Shown here: positions 18,387 to 27,016 of the stretch, piece by piece | How the letters are laid out: each line of letters opens with the position of its first letter | Position numbering within the stretch: position 1 is the stretch's first letter | NCBI GenBank assembly: GCA_011050015.1 | Contig: DRGP01000062.1 | Coordinates: forward strand, 1 to 44,617 | Direction of reading: 5' to 3' | From: Leeuwenhoekiella sp. | GTDB lineage: Bacteria; Bacteroidota; Bacteroidia; Flavobacteriales; Flavobacteriaceae | DNA: 44,617 bases | The notes under the pieces: generated by a model | What the model saw: only the letters and a program-made list of their open reading frames with translations | The model's database searches: none | Told to the model about the DNA's origin: nothing | Made by a program: the position numbers and the translations under genes

Positions 18387-19786
18387 TTTTTAAGGGTTTT
18401 TGCAATTTTTTTGCTCGTTCCGCTTAACGGATTTCCTATCTGCAGATCGAGCAGTTTTTTTTGTTGCATTAAACGCGCGAGCGGATTTTCAAGACTGTAA
18501 TTTATCGCATCTATAAGTTCGTCTTCATCTTTGACAACGGCTACAGCACCGCTTTCCACTACGCGTTCATAATGGCCGTAGCGCAGGTATTTTTGATCAT
18601 CATACAATCCATTTTCAGCATTTCCAAACACAGGATTGATCACCGGTTTGTCAAAAAGCATAAAATCAAGTCCCATTGTGGAGCACATATTTAGATTGAG
18701 ATCACAATATTCTAGAAGCGCTCGCAGATCGATAAGATCTTCCACCAGCGGGACACGTTGCGACCAAGGTTCTGGATGATTTTCCCTGGTAAGATGCCAC
18801 TTTGGGAAATTCCATTTTATAAATGGAAAATCGGTATTTATTGCTGAAAAACGGCTGCCATCTTCTGCGGGAGAAGTTCGCACCACAAAATTTAAATCTG
18901 GTAATTTACCGTTTTTCAGGGCTTCAGCGATGGTTTTGATATAGAGACCGTCGTTTTTACTGGTGGAAACATCGCCGCAGCTGTAGCAAATGGTTTTCAA
19001 ATTGGGATTCAAAGAAAACCGCTCATAAAAAGATTTTTTTGAAGAAGCATAGCGCTCCAATACGTATGGCTCAAATTGGGGAGTTCCCACGACCTCAACT
19101 TCTTGATTTTTCGTTTGGGGATAGAAAAAATGAAGTTCGTCTTTCATCAATTGGCTCCATACCAGAAACGAATCGAAGGGCGCTGCCATACGGCCTTTAG
19201 AAGGCAAATTATCCCAACTAAAAATAAACGAGCTGGTTTTTATACCTAGTTTCTTTGCGGCATAATCAAGCGGTGCAAGATAAGGCGGTCGCTGGTGGGT
19301 AAAGAATAAAACATCTGGCTCATCTTCTTTCAATAATTGAAGATACATTCTTGTCACCTCATTTTCAGCAAAACTCTTTTGCTGCCACTTATAAAATAGC
19401 TCAGTATTACGCTCTGAGTGAAAAACGCTCGTAATTTTAAAAACAAGACGCGTAAGCCATGCTCTTTTAGAATTAGAAGCCGGTTTATTCTTGGCTAAAT
19501 TGGCTTTAATACCATAGAAATCAGCTTTATGTTGCTGTAAATGGGCGACTTCTTTCAGTTTTCTGAAAAACCATGTTTTACCCGATTCTTTAAAAACGGG
19601 CAGTTCTTTAATGGTTACTCGTTCAATAGCTAAGTCATTATAAATCGCTGCTGGGAGGCCAAAATAAATAGTTACTTTGTCAAAATTTTTTATCGCTTCG
19701 ACACAAAAATCACTCAGCACAAAATTGCGGTATCCCACGCCATCTGCTATCACGATCCCTAAGTGCTTTTCTGCTTTTAATGTCAA
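18377..19786 (-). CDS. Uncharacterised GT-B-like surface-glycan transferase next to the sialic-acid genes
   Basis: A 469-residue soluble protein whose second half resembles CDP-glycerol/UDP-glycosyltransferase GT-B domains: 'TICYSCGDVSTSKNDGLYIK' opens a Rossmann half, and 'CSTMGLDFMLFDKPVINPVF' resembles the donor-pocket loop of capsule transferases. The N-terminal half contains 'DVLFFTHQRPPYLAPLDYAA' and 'SSFIFSWDNLPSKGRM'. I do not recognise a named CAZy family. Its position, two bases after neuA in the same direction, makes it a candidate for the transferase that uses the CMP-activated acid, but this is inference from context only. Confidence 0.65.
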   Translation of the reverse strand: MTLKAEKHLGIVIADGVGYRNFVLSDFCVEAIKNFDKVTIYFGLPAAIYNDLAIERVTIKELPVFKESGKTWFFRKLKEVAHLQQHKADFYGIKANLAKNKPASNSKRAWLTRLVFKITSVFHSERNTELFYKWQQKSFAENEVTRMYLQLLKEDEPDVLFFTHQRPPYLAPLDYAAKKLGIKTSSFIFSWDNLPSKGRMAAPFDSFLVWSQLMKDELHFFYPQTKNQEVEVVGTPQFEPYVLERYASSKKSFYERFSLNPNLKTICYSCGDVSTSKNDGLYIKTIAEALKNGKLPDLNFVVRTSPAEDGSRFSAINTDFPFIKWNFPKWHLTRENHPEPWSQRVPLVEDLIDLRALLEYCDLNLNMCSTMGLDFMLFDKPVINPVFGNAENGLYDDQKYLRYGHYERVVESGAVAVVKDEDELIDAINYSLENPLARLMQQKKLLDLQIGNPLSGTSKKIAKTLKKWA

Positions 19787-19788
19787 CG

Positions 19789-20481
19789 CTACTGTTTTTT
19801 GATCCTAATTTCCGCTTTTTTCCAATCGTCCAAGGTATCAATATTTACATGCTCCGAATCATTTGAAACGATATAGTCTATCTTTTTTCCAAATAAGGAT
19901 TTGTCAGCCTTAATAACTTTTGCTTTTGTCAAATAAATACTCCCATCTCTGTAAAACGCTTCTGGCAGTTCTTGTCTTCTTTTTATGATAGAAGCCCCGT
20001 TTTTACTCCTTTCAAGTAGATTATCGTTCTTTTTTTCAAAAACCCAATAAGGATTAAACTGATGTGGCACTACCCGTACAGATATTAAACAGTCTGTATC
20101 TTTAGATTCAAACTGTTGTATCGCAGCATCTATAAATTCAGCTTTTCTAAACGGAACGGTAGGCTGCAGTAAACACACTGCATCAAAAAAAATATTCTTG
20201 GCTTCAAAGAAATCAAGCGCGTGAATGACAAAGTCTATGGAAGAAGAATCATCTTGAGCGAGTTTTTCAGGACGCATAAAAGGCACTTTTGCTCCGGCTT
20301 TTTTGCTTATTTCGGCTATTTCAGGATCATTTGTTGAAACAATTAAACGATCCAGATCATTGCTTTTCAACCCTTCTTCAATCGAATAAACAATCAGGGG
20401 TTTCCCTCCCAGAAGTTTCTTGTTTTTGCCGGGAACGCCCTTGCTCCCTCCTCGCGCCGGTATGATTCCCAGGATTCTCAT
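19789..20481 (-). CDS. neuA: CMP-N-acylneuraminate (nonulosonate) cytidylyltransferase
   Basis: This 230-residue enzyme activates a sialic or related nonulosonic acid with CTP to give the CMP-sugar donor. 'IIPARGGSKGVPGKNKKLL' is the CTP-binding signature of the family, followed by 'VSTNDPEIAEI' and 'CLLQPTVPFRKAEFID', a variant of the usual LQPTSPLR motif. 'EAFYRDGSIYLTK' and the terminal 'VNIDTLDDWKKAE' are also typical. It is the third of three adjacent enzymes (neuB, neuC, neuA) and its start overlaps the neuC stop by one base. The family covers Neu5Ac, legionaminate and pseudaminate versions; context favours Neu5Ac but does not prove it. Confidence 0.9.
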   Translation of the reverse strand: MRILGIIPARGGSKGVPGKNKKLLGGKPLIVYSIEEGLKSNDLDRLIVSTNDPEIAEISKKAGAKVPFMRPEKLAQDDSSSIDFVIHALDFFEAKNIFFDAVCLLQPTVPFRKAEFIDAAIQQFESKDTDCLISVRVVPHQFNPYWVFEKKNDNLLERSKNGASIIKRRQELPEAFYRDGSIYLTKAKVIKADKSLFGKKIDYIVSNDSEHVNIDTLDDWKKAEIRIKKQ

Positions 20482-21635
20482 CAGTAGGTGATGGTTTTGT
20501 GGTAACGCAGTTCGGCCGTAGCCAAAACTTCTGCGATCTTTTTACCGGAGCCGCCATTGCCAAAATGAAACGCGCGTTCTTTTTTACCGCCGCTCACAGA
20601 TGCATCAATCGCGCGTGCAATTGCATTTTTATCATAATCAACGTCAAGTACATTATGTCCTCGCTGCCTATTGTGTTGCCGCGTACCTATATTTACTACG
20701 GGAATACCAAGATAACCGCACTCGCGAATTCCCACGCTGGAATTTCCCACTAAAGCTGCCGAATGATCGAGCAGGCTCAGGAAATCCTGAGGTTCCATAT
20801 TCTTAAAAAAGCGAATGTTTGTAGGGTTTTGCAATTCCCGAAAAGTACGGATGCCCTTGGACGTTCCATCGGCACCCGAATCTACATTTGGCCAGAACCA
20901 GAATGTGGGCAGACCGCTTTCTGCAACAACCTCCAGCGTTTTGGTAACATCATCCTTAGCTTGCTCATATTCATTGGTCACCGGATGCTGCATAACCACA
21001 AGATATTTGCCCTGCGGCGAAATTTTTGCCCCCACGCCACCATATTTCTCAATAGGATCGAAGGATATGGGTTGGCTGGAAACTTCTTCAGCCAAGTCTA
21101 TCGACGGGCAACCGGTATTGATCACAAATTCTGGATCTTCACCCAAACGAATCACGCGTTCACGGGCCTCGTCGGAAGCAACCAAGTGCAGGTCTGCCAA
21201 CTTGGTATTGGCATGGCGCACCTTTTCATCAATACTTCCGGTCACTTCACCACCTTGAATATGAACCAGCGGAATATTCTGATAGGCAGCGGCGATGGAA
21301 GTCGCAATAGTTTCAAAACGATCTGCAATGGTAATCACGGCATCAGGGCGCAGGTTGTAAAAAACATTGGCGAGTTCCATCACGCCGAGGCCGGTGGTTT
21401 TGGCCATTGCTGTGGGATTTTCGCCCTCAAGTACCATAAAAACTTTCTCGTCAATTTTAAAACCATCCCGCACGATAAAATCTGCTGCATTCCCATAGCG
21501 GTCCAATAAAGCGGAACCTGCAATTACCAGTTGCAATTCTAAATTGGGATGCTCTTGTATTGCCGCAAGCGCTGTCTTGATCCTGCTATAAGACGGGCGT
21601 GCAGTAATGACCACACATATTTTTCGTTTACTCAT
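20481..21635 (-). CDS. neuC: UDP-N-acetylglucosamine 2-epimerase, hydrolysing (NeuC/LegG type)
   Basis: NeuC-type enzymes convert UDP-GlcNAc to ManNAc and UDP, the first step to Neu5Ac (LegG does the same on a diacetamido sugar). The 384 residues show 'VVITARPSYSRIKTALAA' at the start, 'ADRFETIATSIAAAYQNIP', 'HIQGGEVTGSIDEKVRHA' and the strongly conserved 'GNSSVGIRECGYLGIPVV' near the C-terminus. The start overlaps the neuB stop by eight bases. No LegB-, LegC- or LegH-like genes are present, which leans towards ManNAc as product, though such genes could sit elsewhere. Confidence 0.9.
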   Translation of the reverse strand: MSKRKICVVITARPSYSRIKTALAAIQEHPNLELQLVIAGSALLDRYGNAADFIVRDGFKIDEKVFMVLEGENPTAMAKTTGLGVMELANVFYNLRPDAVITIADRFETIATSIAAAYQNIPLVHIQGGEVTGSIDEKVRHANTKLADLHLVASDEARERVIRLGEDPEFVINTGCPSIDLAEEVSSQPISFDPIEKYGGVGAKISPQGKYLVVMQHPVTNEYEQAKDDVTKTLEVVAESGLPTFWFWPNVDSGADGTSKGIRTFRELQNPTNIRFFKNMEPQDFLSLLDHSAALVGNSSVGIRECGYLGIPVVNIGTRQHNRQRGHNVLDVDYDKNAIARAIDASVSGGKKERAFHFGNGGSGKKIAEVLATAELRYHKTITY

Positions 21636-22638
21636 CCATCAGCTCATTTTCATTCAAAAAATCCCATTTTTTCATGCTTTTATTCAATTTTCTACCAATG
21701 ATCTGTTCAAACTGTGAAGCATTAATACCATGATTTTTTGGCTTTTTGGCCTCAAGATCGGCAAATTGCAAAGCGTACCCTTTTGGCAGATCCTTGTTTA
21801 TGGCAAGGGATTTTTCAAAAATACCTTTTAATTCGGTAAAACGCGAATTATCCCGTTTATCTACGAGATGTTGCTGCGCTTTATAAATGGTTTTTACCTG
21901 TTTTACTAGCTGGGTAATTTCTTCCATTTCTAAGGAAGAAGAAGCATCGGGACCAGGATCATTTTTACGATCAAAAATGGCGTGAAACTCCAAAATTTCT
22001 GCACCTAGTGCTACTGCTGCAATACCTGTTTCCACTTTTGCAGAATGGTCTGAAAAGCCTACGGTAACTGCGTAGCGTTCTTTGAGTTCTTGGATCACAT
22101 TCAAGCCAAATTGCTTTGGTAGCGTGGGATAACTGGTTGTACATTGCAATATGGAAAACTCAACGTTTTGCCGATGAAGAAAAGCTACGGTTTCGTCCAA
22201 TTCTGCAAACGAACTCATACCCGATGACAGAATAAGAGGTTTACCGGTATTTGCCACTTTTTGCAATAAAAGGAAATTATTGACCTCCCCAGAGCCTATT
22301 TTATAGCGTTTTATGCCAATTTTTTCCAACAAATCTACCGCAGCATTACTGAATGGCGAACTCATAAATTCTAAACCGCGCGCTTCACAGCTTTGTTTTA
22401 ATTCTTGCCATTGCTCCAAAGAAAATTCCATGCGCTTCCAGTAATCAAAACGGGTTTTATCGTCCGAAAAACGAACACGAAACGGCTCAAATATGCTGCT
22501 TTCCGCTTCAGCAATATGGGTTTGAAATTTTACTGCACTGACCCCGGTTTTGGCTAAGGCTTCAACATAATCCAGAGCTTTTTGAAAATCGCCGTGATGG
22601 GCTTGGGCAATTTCAGCAATAATAAAGGGCTTTTTCAT
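21628..22638 (-). CDS. neuB: N-acetylneuraminate (nonulosonate) synthase
   Basis: NeuB condenses phosphoenolpyruvate with an N-acyl mannosamine to form a nine-carbon acid. The 336-residue protein has the TIM-barrel NeuB domain with 'IIAEIAQAHHGDFQKALDY', 'FMSSPFSNAAVDLLEKIG', 'YKIGSGEVNNFLLLQ' and 'VTVGFSDHSAKVETGIAA', followed by a C-terminal SAF (antifreeze-like) domain from about residue 275 ('NKDLPKGYALQFADLEAKKP'). I chose the ATG at 22638 since translation from it begins with the first barrel strand. The 94 bases before it form the largest gap in the cluster, so a separate promoter is possible although no consensus is seen. Confidence 0.92.
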   Translation of the reverse strand: MKKPFIIAEIAQAHHGDFQKALDYVEALAKTGVSAVKFQTHIAEAESSIFEPFRVRFSDDKTRFDYWKRMEFSLEQWQELKQSCEARGLEFMSSPFSNAAVDLLEKIGIKRYKIGSGEVNNFLLLQKVANTGKPLILSSGMSSFAELDETVAFLHRQNVEFSILQCTTSYPTLPKQFGLNVIQELKERYAVTVGFSDHSAKVETGIAAVALGAEILEFHAIFDRKNDPGPDASSSLEMEEITQLVKQVKTIYKAQQHLVDKRDNSRFTELKGIFEKSLAINKDLPKGYALQFADLEAKKPKNHGINASQFEQIIGRKLNKSMKKWDFLNENELMDE

Positions 22639-22732
22639 GAGGTTTAAAATAGTGAAAATGTATAGTTTCAGCACACCTTAAAATACATTTTGAATCGCAC
22701 TACGGCTCTAAAATAGTTAGAGTCCATAGGCT

Positions 22733-23623
22733 TTATCCGTACTTGGGATGCGGTAACTCATTCATTTTTTTTACCGTTGCTTTAGATACCGGTTTTCTAA
22801 AGGAAAGTACTGTAAAAAATTTCAGTAGAAACCCCGCCAAACCTTTAAAATAAGCAATTAAGAATTTAGGGTCTTTTAATGCGTATTTTTTTAAATTATG
22901 CCAAAAGAGTTTGCTCCACTTCCGTGGAAGTAAATGCGCAGGATAAAATACCAAAAAATAAAGTGCCATATGGCAAAGTTGCCGCTCAAACCGAAAAACA
23001 TTACGGCCTCCCGTTTTACGCTGCTGGCGATCAACACGATGGTTTACCGAAATTTCGGAAGTGAATAAAATATCATAGCCCAAATCTATCACTTGTATAG
23101 CAATGCAACCTTCTTCCCCATAAATATCCATCCACTCGGGAAAACCGGCAGTCTGTTCATAAATAGTTCGGCGAATGGCGAAACCACAACCTACAAAAGA
23201 ATTGCAGAGATATTTTTGTTTGGGAACGTGAGATTCAAGAACCGCTTGATCGTTGGGATAAATGCCTTTGATCTCTTCAAAAGTCAGTACGCCAACCTGT
23301 GGGTTTTTAGAAAAAACCTGCTTTGTCTTATCTATGAAATCCATTTGCAACGGGTGCGCATCATCATCAAAACCCAGAATAAAAGTGCCCTGAGCGGCAG
23401 CAAATAACACACGCCTAGCTGGTGAAGCACCAATACATTTTGAGGATTCTAACCATTTAAAATCCGGGAACTCCATTAGCAATTCATTAGAATCATCTTC
23501 ACAACCGTCCAAAAAAACTAATACTTCACTTTTTTCATGATCAATAGCCGCCTGAAGTACTGTTAGGGTTTTATGAAGTACTGCCTTACGGTTTTTGGAA
23601 ACGATACAAATTGAAATGTCCAT
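22733..23623 (-). CDS. Glycosyltransferase family 2 (GT-A)
   Basis: A 296-residue GT2 enzyme. 'ISICIVSKNRKAVLHKTL' is the first strand, 'GTFILGFDDDAHPLQMDF' contains the D-x-D metal site and 'YGEEGCIAIQVIDLGYDI' the acidic catalytic segment. The tail after about residue 220 is rich in aromatic and basic residues and may lie on the membrane. Its start codon overlaps the stop of the glycosyltransferase remnant upstream (TGATG). It precedes neuB by 94 bases. Sugar specificity unknown. Confidence 0.87.
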   Translation of the reverse strand: MDISICIVSKNRKAVLHKTLTVLQAAIDHEKSEVLVFLDGCEDDSNELLMEFPDFKWLESSKCIGASPARRVLFAAAQGTFILGFDDDAHPLQMDFIDKTKQVFSKNPQVGVLTFEEIKGIYPNDQAVLESHVPKQKYLCNSFVGCGFAIRRTIYEQTAGFPEWMDIYGEEGCIAIQVIDLGYDILFTSEISVNHRVDRQQRKTGGRNVFRFERQLCHMALYFLVFYPAHLLPRKWSKLFWHNLKKYALKDPKFLIAYFKGLAGFLLKFFTVLSFRKPVSKATVKKMNELPHPKYG

Positions 23624-23928
23624 CAGGTGGTTCTACTTTTAAGGAGCTTTTTAATTTGCTTTCTCAATGCTTCCGGCGAAAAATATATTTCGAGATCGGT
23701 TCTGCCTAAGTTCAACTGGGCTGGATTTTCCTTCCACATGTTGAAAAGTGTCGTGAGAAGTTCAGCAATTTTCTCTACATCATCAGCTTCTGTTGAAAAA
23801 CGGTAATTTTTACCTAATAATCGCCTTGATTCGCTGTTTTTTGGCCCTAAATGAAGGATTTTTTGGCTGCAGTCACGAGAATAATATTTATTTATATGAT
23901 CTACCAAAAAAATTCTTTTTAAAAGTGT
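23623..23928 (-). pseudogene. Remnant: C-terminal end of a GT4-like glycosyltransferase
   Basis: An open stretch of about 100 codons with no ATG near its beginning; translation could start only at a TTG (23907) or another weak codon. The sequence reads like the last quarter of a GT-B enzyme: 'QKILHLGPKNSESRRLLG' resembles the donor-side loop, then two C-terminal helices. An in-frame stop (23929-23931) closes it off upstream, inside the end of the A+T-rich gene next door. The stop codon is coupled to the following GT2 start (TGATG), as expected of an old operon member. I infer that the front was lost when the A+T-rich block came in. Confidence 0.7.
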
Positions 23929-24932
23929 TTAATAAATTGAATTGGCAACCCTTTCTTTTTTAATAGAAATCTATATATATAAGGATTTTTTAGAATTTTC
24001 CTAAAAATTCGATATTTAAAAAAATAGGCTAACTTTTTTCTTTCCAATTTGTAAACATAGTTTACTTTCAGAGTGTCTTTAGAACTTGTATTTAAATTCC
24101 GAATTTCTTTATGCATCCAAACTTCTTTAGTATTGCCCATATGATAAGCATAATTATCTTCAGTGGTTAATCGCCATGTATCGAATTTTAAAGAAGACTG
24201 ATCAAGCTCTATTTCTCCTCCCAGTTTATAATCATTTGTTTTAAAATTTATTTTTTTAAATATTTCGAAACGATAAGTGCTTACTGCATGTCCTGTTCCA
24301 AGTAATGCCCTAAATCCATTTTTGGATTCAATAATAAGATGTTTTTTCAGATAATTCTTATTATAACTATCATCCCAGCCAATACTTCTACAGAAATGTT
24401 TTATCCCCTTTGGATTCAGGACATTTACAAATTTAAGATGATTTGACCAGAATTTATCAAAAAGGATATTTTCACAACAATAAGAAAACATTTTGAGCTG
24501 GGGAATAATTCCAACCACTCCTGTCTTCGGAAATTCATTAAATACTTTAACTGTTTCTTTTTGCCAATTATTTTGAAAAAATATATCCGCATCACTAATC
24601 GTTACTAAATCGAAATCATGTCCCGCCAGTCCTTTAATAATTGAATTTATCTTACCTATATTAAAAGTATGAATAGCTTCATGAATGAGCTTATCGTTAA
24701 GAAGGTTATTGAGATATTGGATTACTTCTGTACAACTACCATTATTTACAACAGCTATAAAGGTTTTTGAATGAATGGTTTTTATTAATGATTCTAAACA
24801 ATATTGTAATATCTCAAAGCTCTCTAAATAATAACCTTTATTATGCGGTATATAAATAGGGATGAGGATTAAATGATTGTATTTATTCTCTTTTACAAAT
24901 TGAAACTTCTGGGGATTTTTACCTATCCGCAT
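23919..24932 (-). CDS. GT-A (GT2-like) glycosyltransferase, A+T-rich
   Basis: A 337-residue protein whose first half fits a GT-A nucleotide-sugar fold: 'HLILIPIYIPHNKGYYLES' at the start, 'TFIAVVNNGSCTEVIQYL' and the metal-site segment 'DLVTISDADIFFQNNWQK'. The second half does not show the usual GT2 ED motif clearly; 'EIELDQSSLKFDTWRL' and 'LGTGHAVSTYRFEIFKK' are candidates. Its codons are much richer in A and T than those of the neighbouring polysaccharide genes. It overlaps the upstream gene by 14 bases and, at its end, the glycosyltransferase remnant. Confidence 0.75.
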   Translation of the reverse strand: MRIGKNPQKFQFVKENKYNHLILIPIYIPHNKGYYLESFEILQYCLESLIKTIHSKTFIAVVNNGSCTEVIQYLNNLLNDKLIHEAIHTFNIGKINSIIKGLAGHDFDLVTISDADIFFQNNWQKETVKVFNEFPKTGVVGIIPQLKMFSYCCENILFDKFWSNHLKFVNVLNPKGIKHFCRSIGWDDSYNKNYLKKHLIIESKNGFRALLGTGHAVSTYRFEIFKKINFKTNDYKLGGEIELDQSSLKFDTWRLTTEDNYAYHMGNTKEVWMHKEIRNLNTSSKDTLKVNYVYKLERKKLAYFFKYRIFRKILKNPYIYRFLLKKKGLPIQFIKHF

Positions 24933-26064
24933 TTAATACATCTTGATAAAAGTGATTTATTTTTTTTTTAATAAACTTTTTGTCGAATCTATTGGAATAA
25001 TAGCGATTCCTAATAATAGCTTGTTCTCTTTGAATCTTATTATCTAGCGCCCAACTAATCTGATTAGCTATATCGGAAATATTTAAGGGATCATTAATTA
25101 AACAACCATTAATTTTATCTGAGATTATCTCTTCTGTCACACCTCCAGGGTTTGATTGTATGGGATATGCACCCGTCAAAAATGCCTCAAGTAATGTATT
25201 TGGAATACCATCAGATATACTATTACCTATATAAATAATAGATTTATTCATTAACTCAATAATCGCTTTATGGCTTAAATCACCTTTCATATAAATCTCA
25301 AAATTAATCGATGACTTAAAAGCATAAGAGGATATTTCTGAATGAGCGCCAAAAATAACAAGGCGGAGATTGAAAAGTTTACTTTCTATCCTTTCTAATG
25401 CTTGCAAAATATTTAAAGCTCTTCCAAATTTATGTTGATAACCCTTGATTAGAATTATATTTCTTCTATTGTAGGGTGTAACATGTTTTTTATACTTTTC
25501 TATATCATATCCTCCTCCTCCAGGTAAAATTATTTGAAGTCTAGACTTAAATCCCAATTTTTTGGCTAAGTTAATGTCTCTAATATTGTCTGTTTGCAAA
25601 GCAGTAATATTTCCCAATATTTTTTTTAAACTTTTCCGATGATTTGAAAAATTTCTATAGAAAAAAATATCACTCCCCCAACATGAATATATCCAAGGTT
25701 TTTTTGATCGCATTAATACTTTTTCTAACGGATAAGTACAACTTTGCATTTCAAATGAATGAATTATATCAATATTATTTTCTTCTATAAATTTTGATAT
25801 ATATTCTCTAGCATTTACTCTTAGAAAAAAATCAACCTTCGAGAAGATATAAGGGAAATTTTTCTCCACGAAATACTCTCCTTTAATATAAGGAATCTTT
25901 CTTGACTCCCAATCTACTAATTGAGTAATATCCTTACTAAAAGATTGCTTCCCCCTCTTTAAAATATCAAACCAATAAACTTCAAATTTAGATTGATCTA
26001 TATTATTAAGCCATCTCTTAAAATGAATAGAAGGCATCGATATTAGAAGTATTTTTATTTTCAA
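24919..26064 (-). CDS. Glycosyltransferase, GT4-like, A+T-rich
   Basis: A 381-residue GT-B enzyme. 'NIDIIHSFEMQSCTYPLEK' and 'WIYSCWGSDIFFYRNFSNH' form the acceptor-side domain, and 'ISDGIPNTLLEAFLTGAYPI' followed by 'SNPGGVTEEIISDKINGCLI' is the GT4 donor region with its glutamate pair. The base composition is extreme for this window: 25201-25260 has 13 G or C in 60, against 31 in 60 at 20881-20940 in neuC. It starts ten bases after the upstream GT2 stop and overlaps the next gene. Substrate unknown. Confidence 0.87.
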   Translation of the reverse strand: MKIKILLISMPSIHFKRWLNNIDQSKFEVYWFDILKRGKQSFSKDITQLVDWESRKIPYIKGEYFVEKNFPYIFSKVDFFLRVNAREYISKFIEENNIDIIHSFEMQSCTYPLEKVLMRSKKPWIYSCWGSDIFFYRNFSNHRKSLKKILGNITALQTDNIRDINLAKKLGFKSRLQIILPGGGGYDIEKYKKHVTPYNRRNIILIKGYQHKFGRALNILQALERIESKLFNLRLVIFGAHSEISSYAFKSSINFEIYMKGDLSHKAIIELMNKSIIYIGNSISDGIPNTLLEAFLTGAYPIQSNPGGVTEEIISDKINGCLINDPLNISDIANQISWALDNKIQREQAIIRNRYYSNRFDKKFIKKKINHFYQDVLNADR

Positions 26065-26074
26065 AAACTAAATG

Positions 26075-27016
26075 TTATTTAAAAAAAATATATCCTTTTT
26101 TAAATAATAAAAAGGAAAATAAGCCCATGAAGGACTTAACAACACACTTCCCATTGCTTGTTAAGAAACTCTGTTTCACAAGCGCGGCAAAGGCCGAATA
26201 GGGAATTCTTTGTTTTTCACTTATAAATATTCTAATAAAGAATTTTGTTCTATAAATTATATAATTTCTCAATTTTGCGATTTCCGCTTGTTTGTTAATG
26301 GCCAATAATTTCAAATGTTTGTTTCTGGCATAAATCTCAGAATAAAATTCCTTAACATTCAACTTTTCAATTTCTTTAGACAAAGAAAGAGAATGTTTTC
26401 TGTATAATATAAGTTCCTCATCGATAAATACTATTATTGGTTTTTTATATAGCATTCTTAGATTGAAGTCCCAATCCTCTATATTAATTATATTTTCGTC
26501 AAACATTTCCATCTGATTTTCTAAAAAAAATCGATTCCAAGTGGGAGTGAAAGTGTAATATGAAATTTTATTTGTGATATAATCCTCAATCAAATTATCA
26601 CTTATATATTTATGCTTTTTATCTAAAGGTTTAAGTTTTTCATCTACATATTTAAGGGATGATATGACGACATCAATATCTTTTTTGAATTTTTGAGTAA
26701 TAACCTCTAATGCATAAGATATTAGAATATCATCACTATCAAAAAACTTTATCCAGTTACCATCGCATTTTTTCAATCCAAAATTTCTACATGCACTTGG
26801 CCCTTTAGGTATTGTGCTCGGTCTCTGATATCCTTTTATTCTATGATCATTTTTCTCGTAGTACTTAATTATGGGCCAAGTATCATCTGTACTACCATCA
26901 TCTATAAGTATGCATTCCCATATTTCATAAGTTTGTGAAATTATAGAATTCAACGTTTCTTTGAGATAATTAGAGCTATTGAAACAAGGTATTATGATGG
27001 AAATTTTATTCTCCAA
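26075..27016 (-). CDS. Glycosyltransferase family 2 (GT-A), A+T-rich
   Basis: A 313-residue GT2 enzyme with the family landmarks 'ISIIIPCFNSSNYLKETL', 'WECILIDDGSTDDTWPII' and 'GNWIKFFDSDDILISYAL' (D-x-D). It is clearly related to the gene directly upstream (27006-27980): both share the spacing and wording of the first 110 residues, including an 'ACRN.G' segment and 'FDSDD'. The two overlap by 11 bases, which looks like a tandem duplication that later diverged. Substrate unknown. Confidence 0.9.
   Translation of the reverse strand: MENKISIIIPCFNSSNYLKETLNSIISQTYEIWECILIDDGSTDDTWPIIKYYEKNDHRIKGYQRPSTIPKGPSACRNFGLKKCDGNWIKFFDSDDILISYALEVITQKFKKDIDVVISSLKYVDEKLKPLDKKHKYISDNLIEDYITNKISYYTFTPTWNRFFLENQMEMFDENIINIEDWDFNLRMLYKKPIIVFIDEELILYRKHSLSLSKEIEKLNVKEFYSEIYARNKHLKLLAINKQAEIAKLRNYIIYRTKFFIRIFISEKQRIPYSAFAALVKQSFLTSNGKCVVKSFMGLFSFLLFKKGYIFFK

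Noticed and set aside
20763-21509. Long plus-strand open frame of 248 codons opposite neuC
   Set aside because: It lies exactly within neuC on the other strand, has no recognisable domain, and its residue content looks like a reading-frame shadow.
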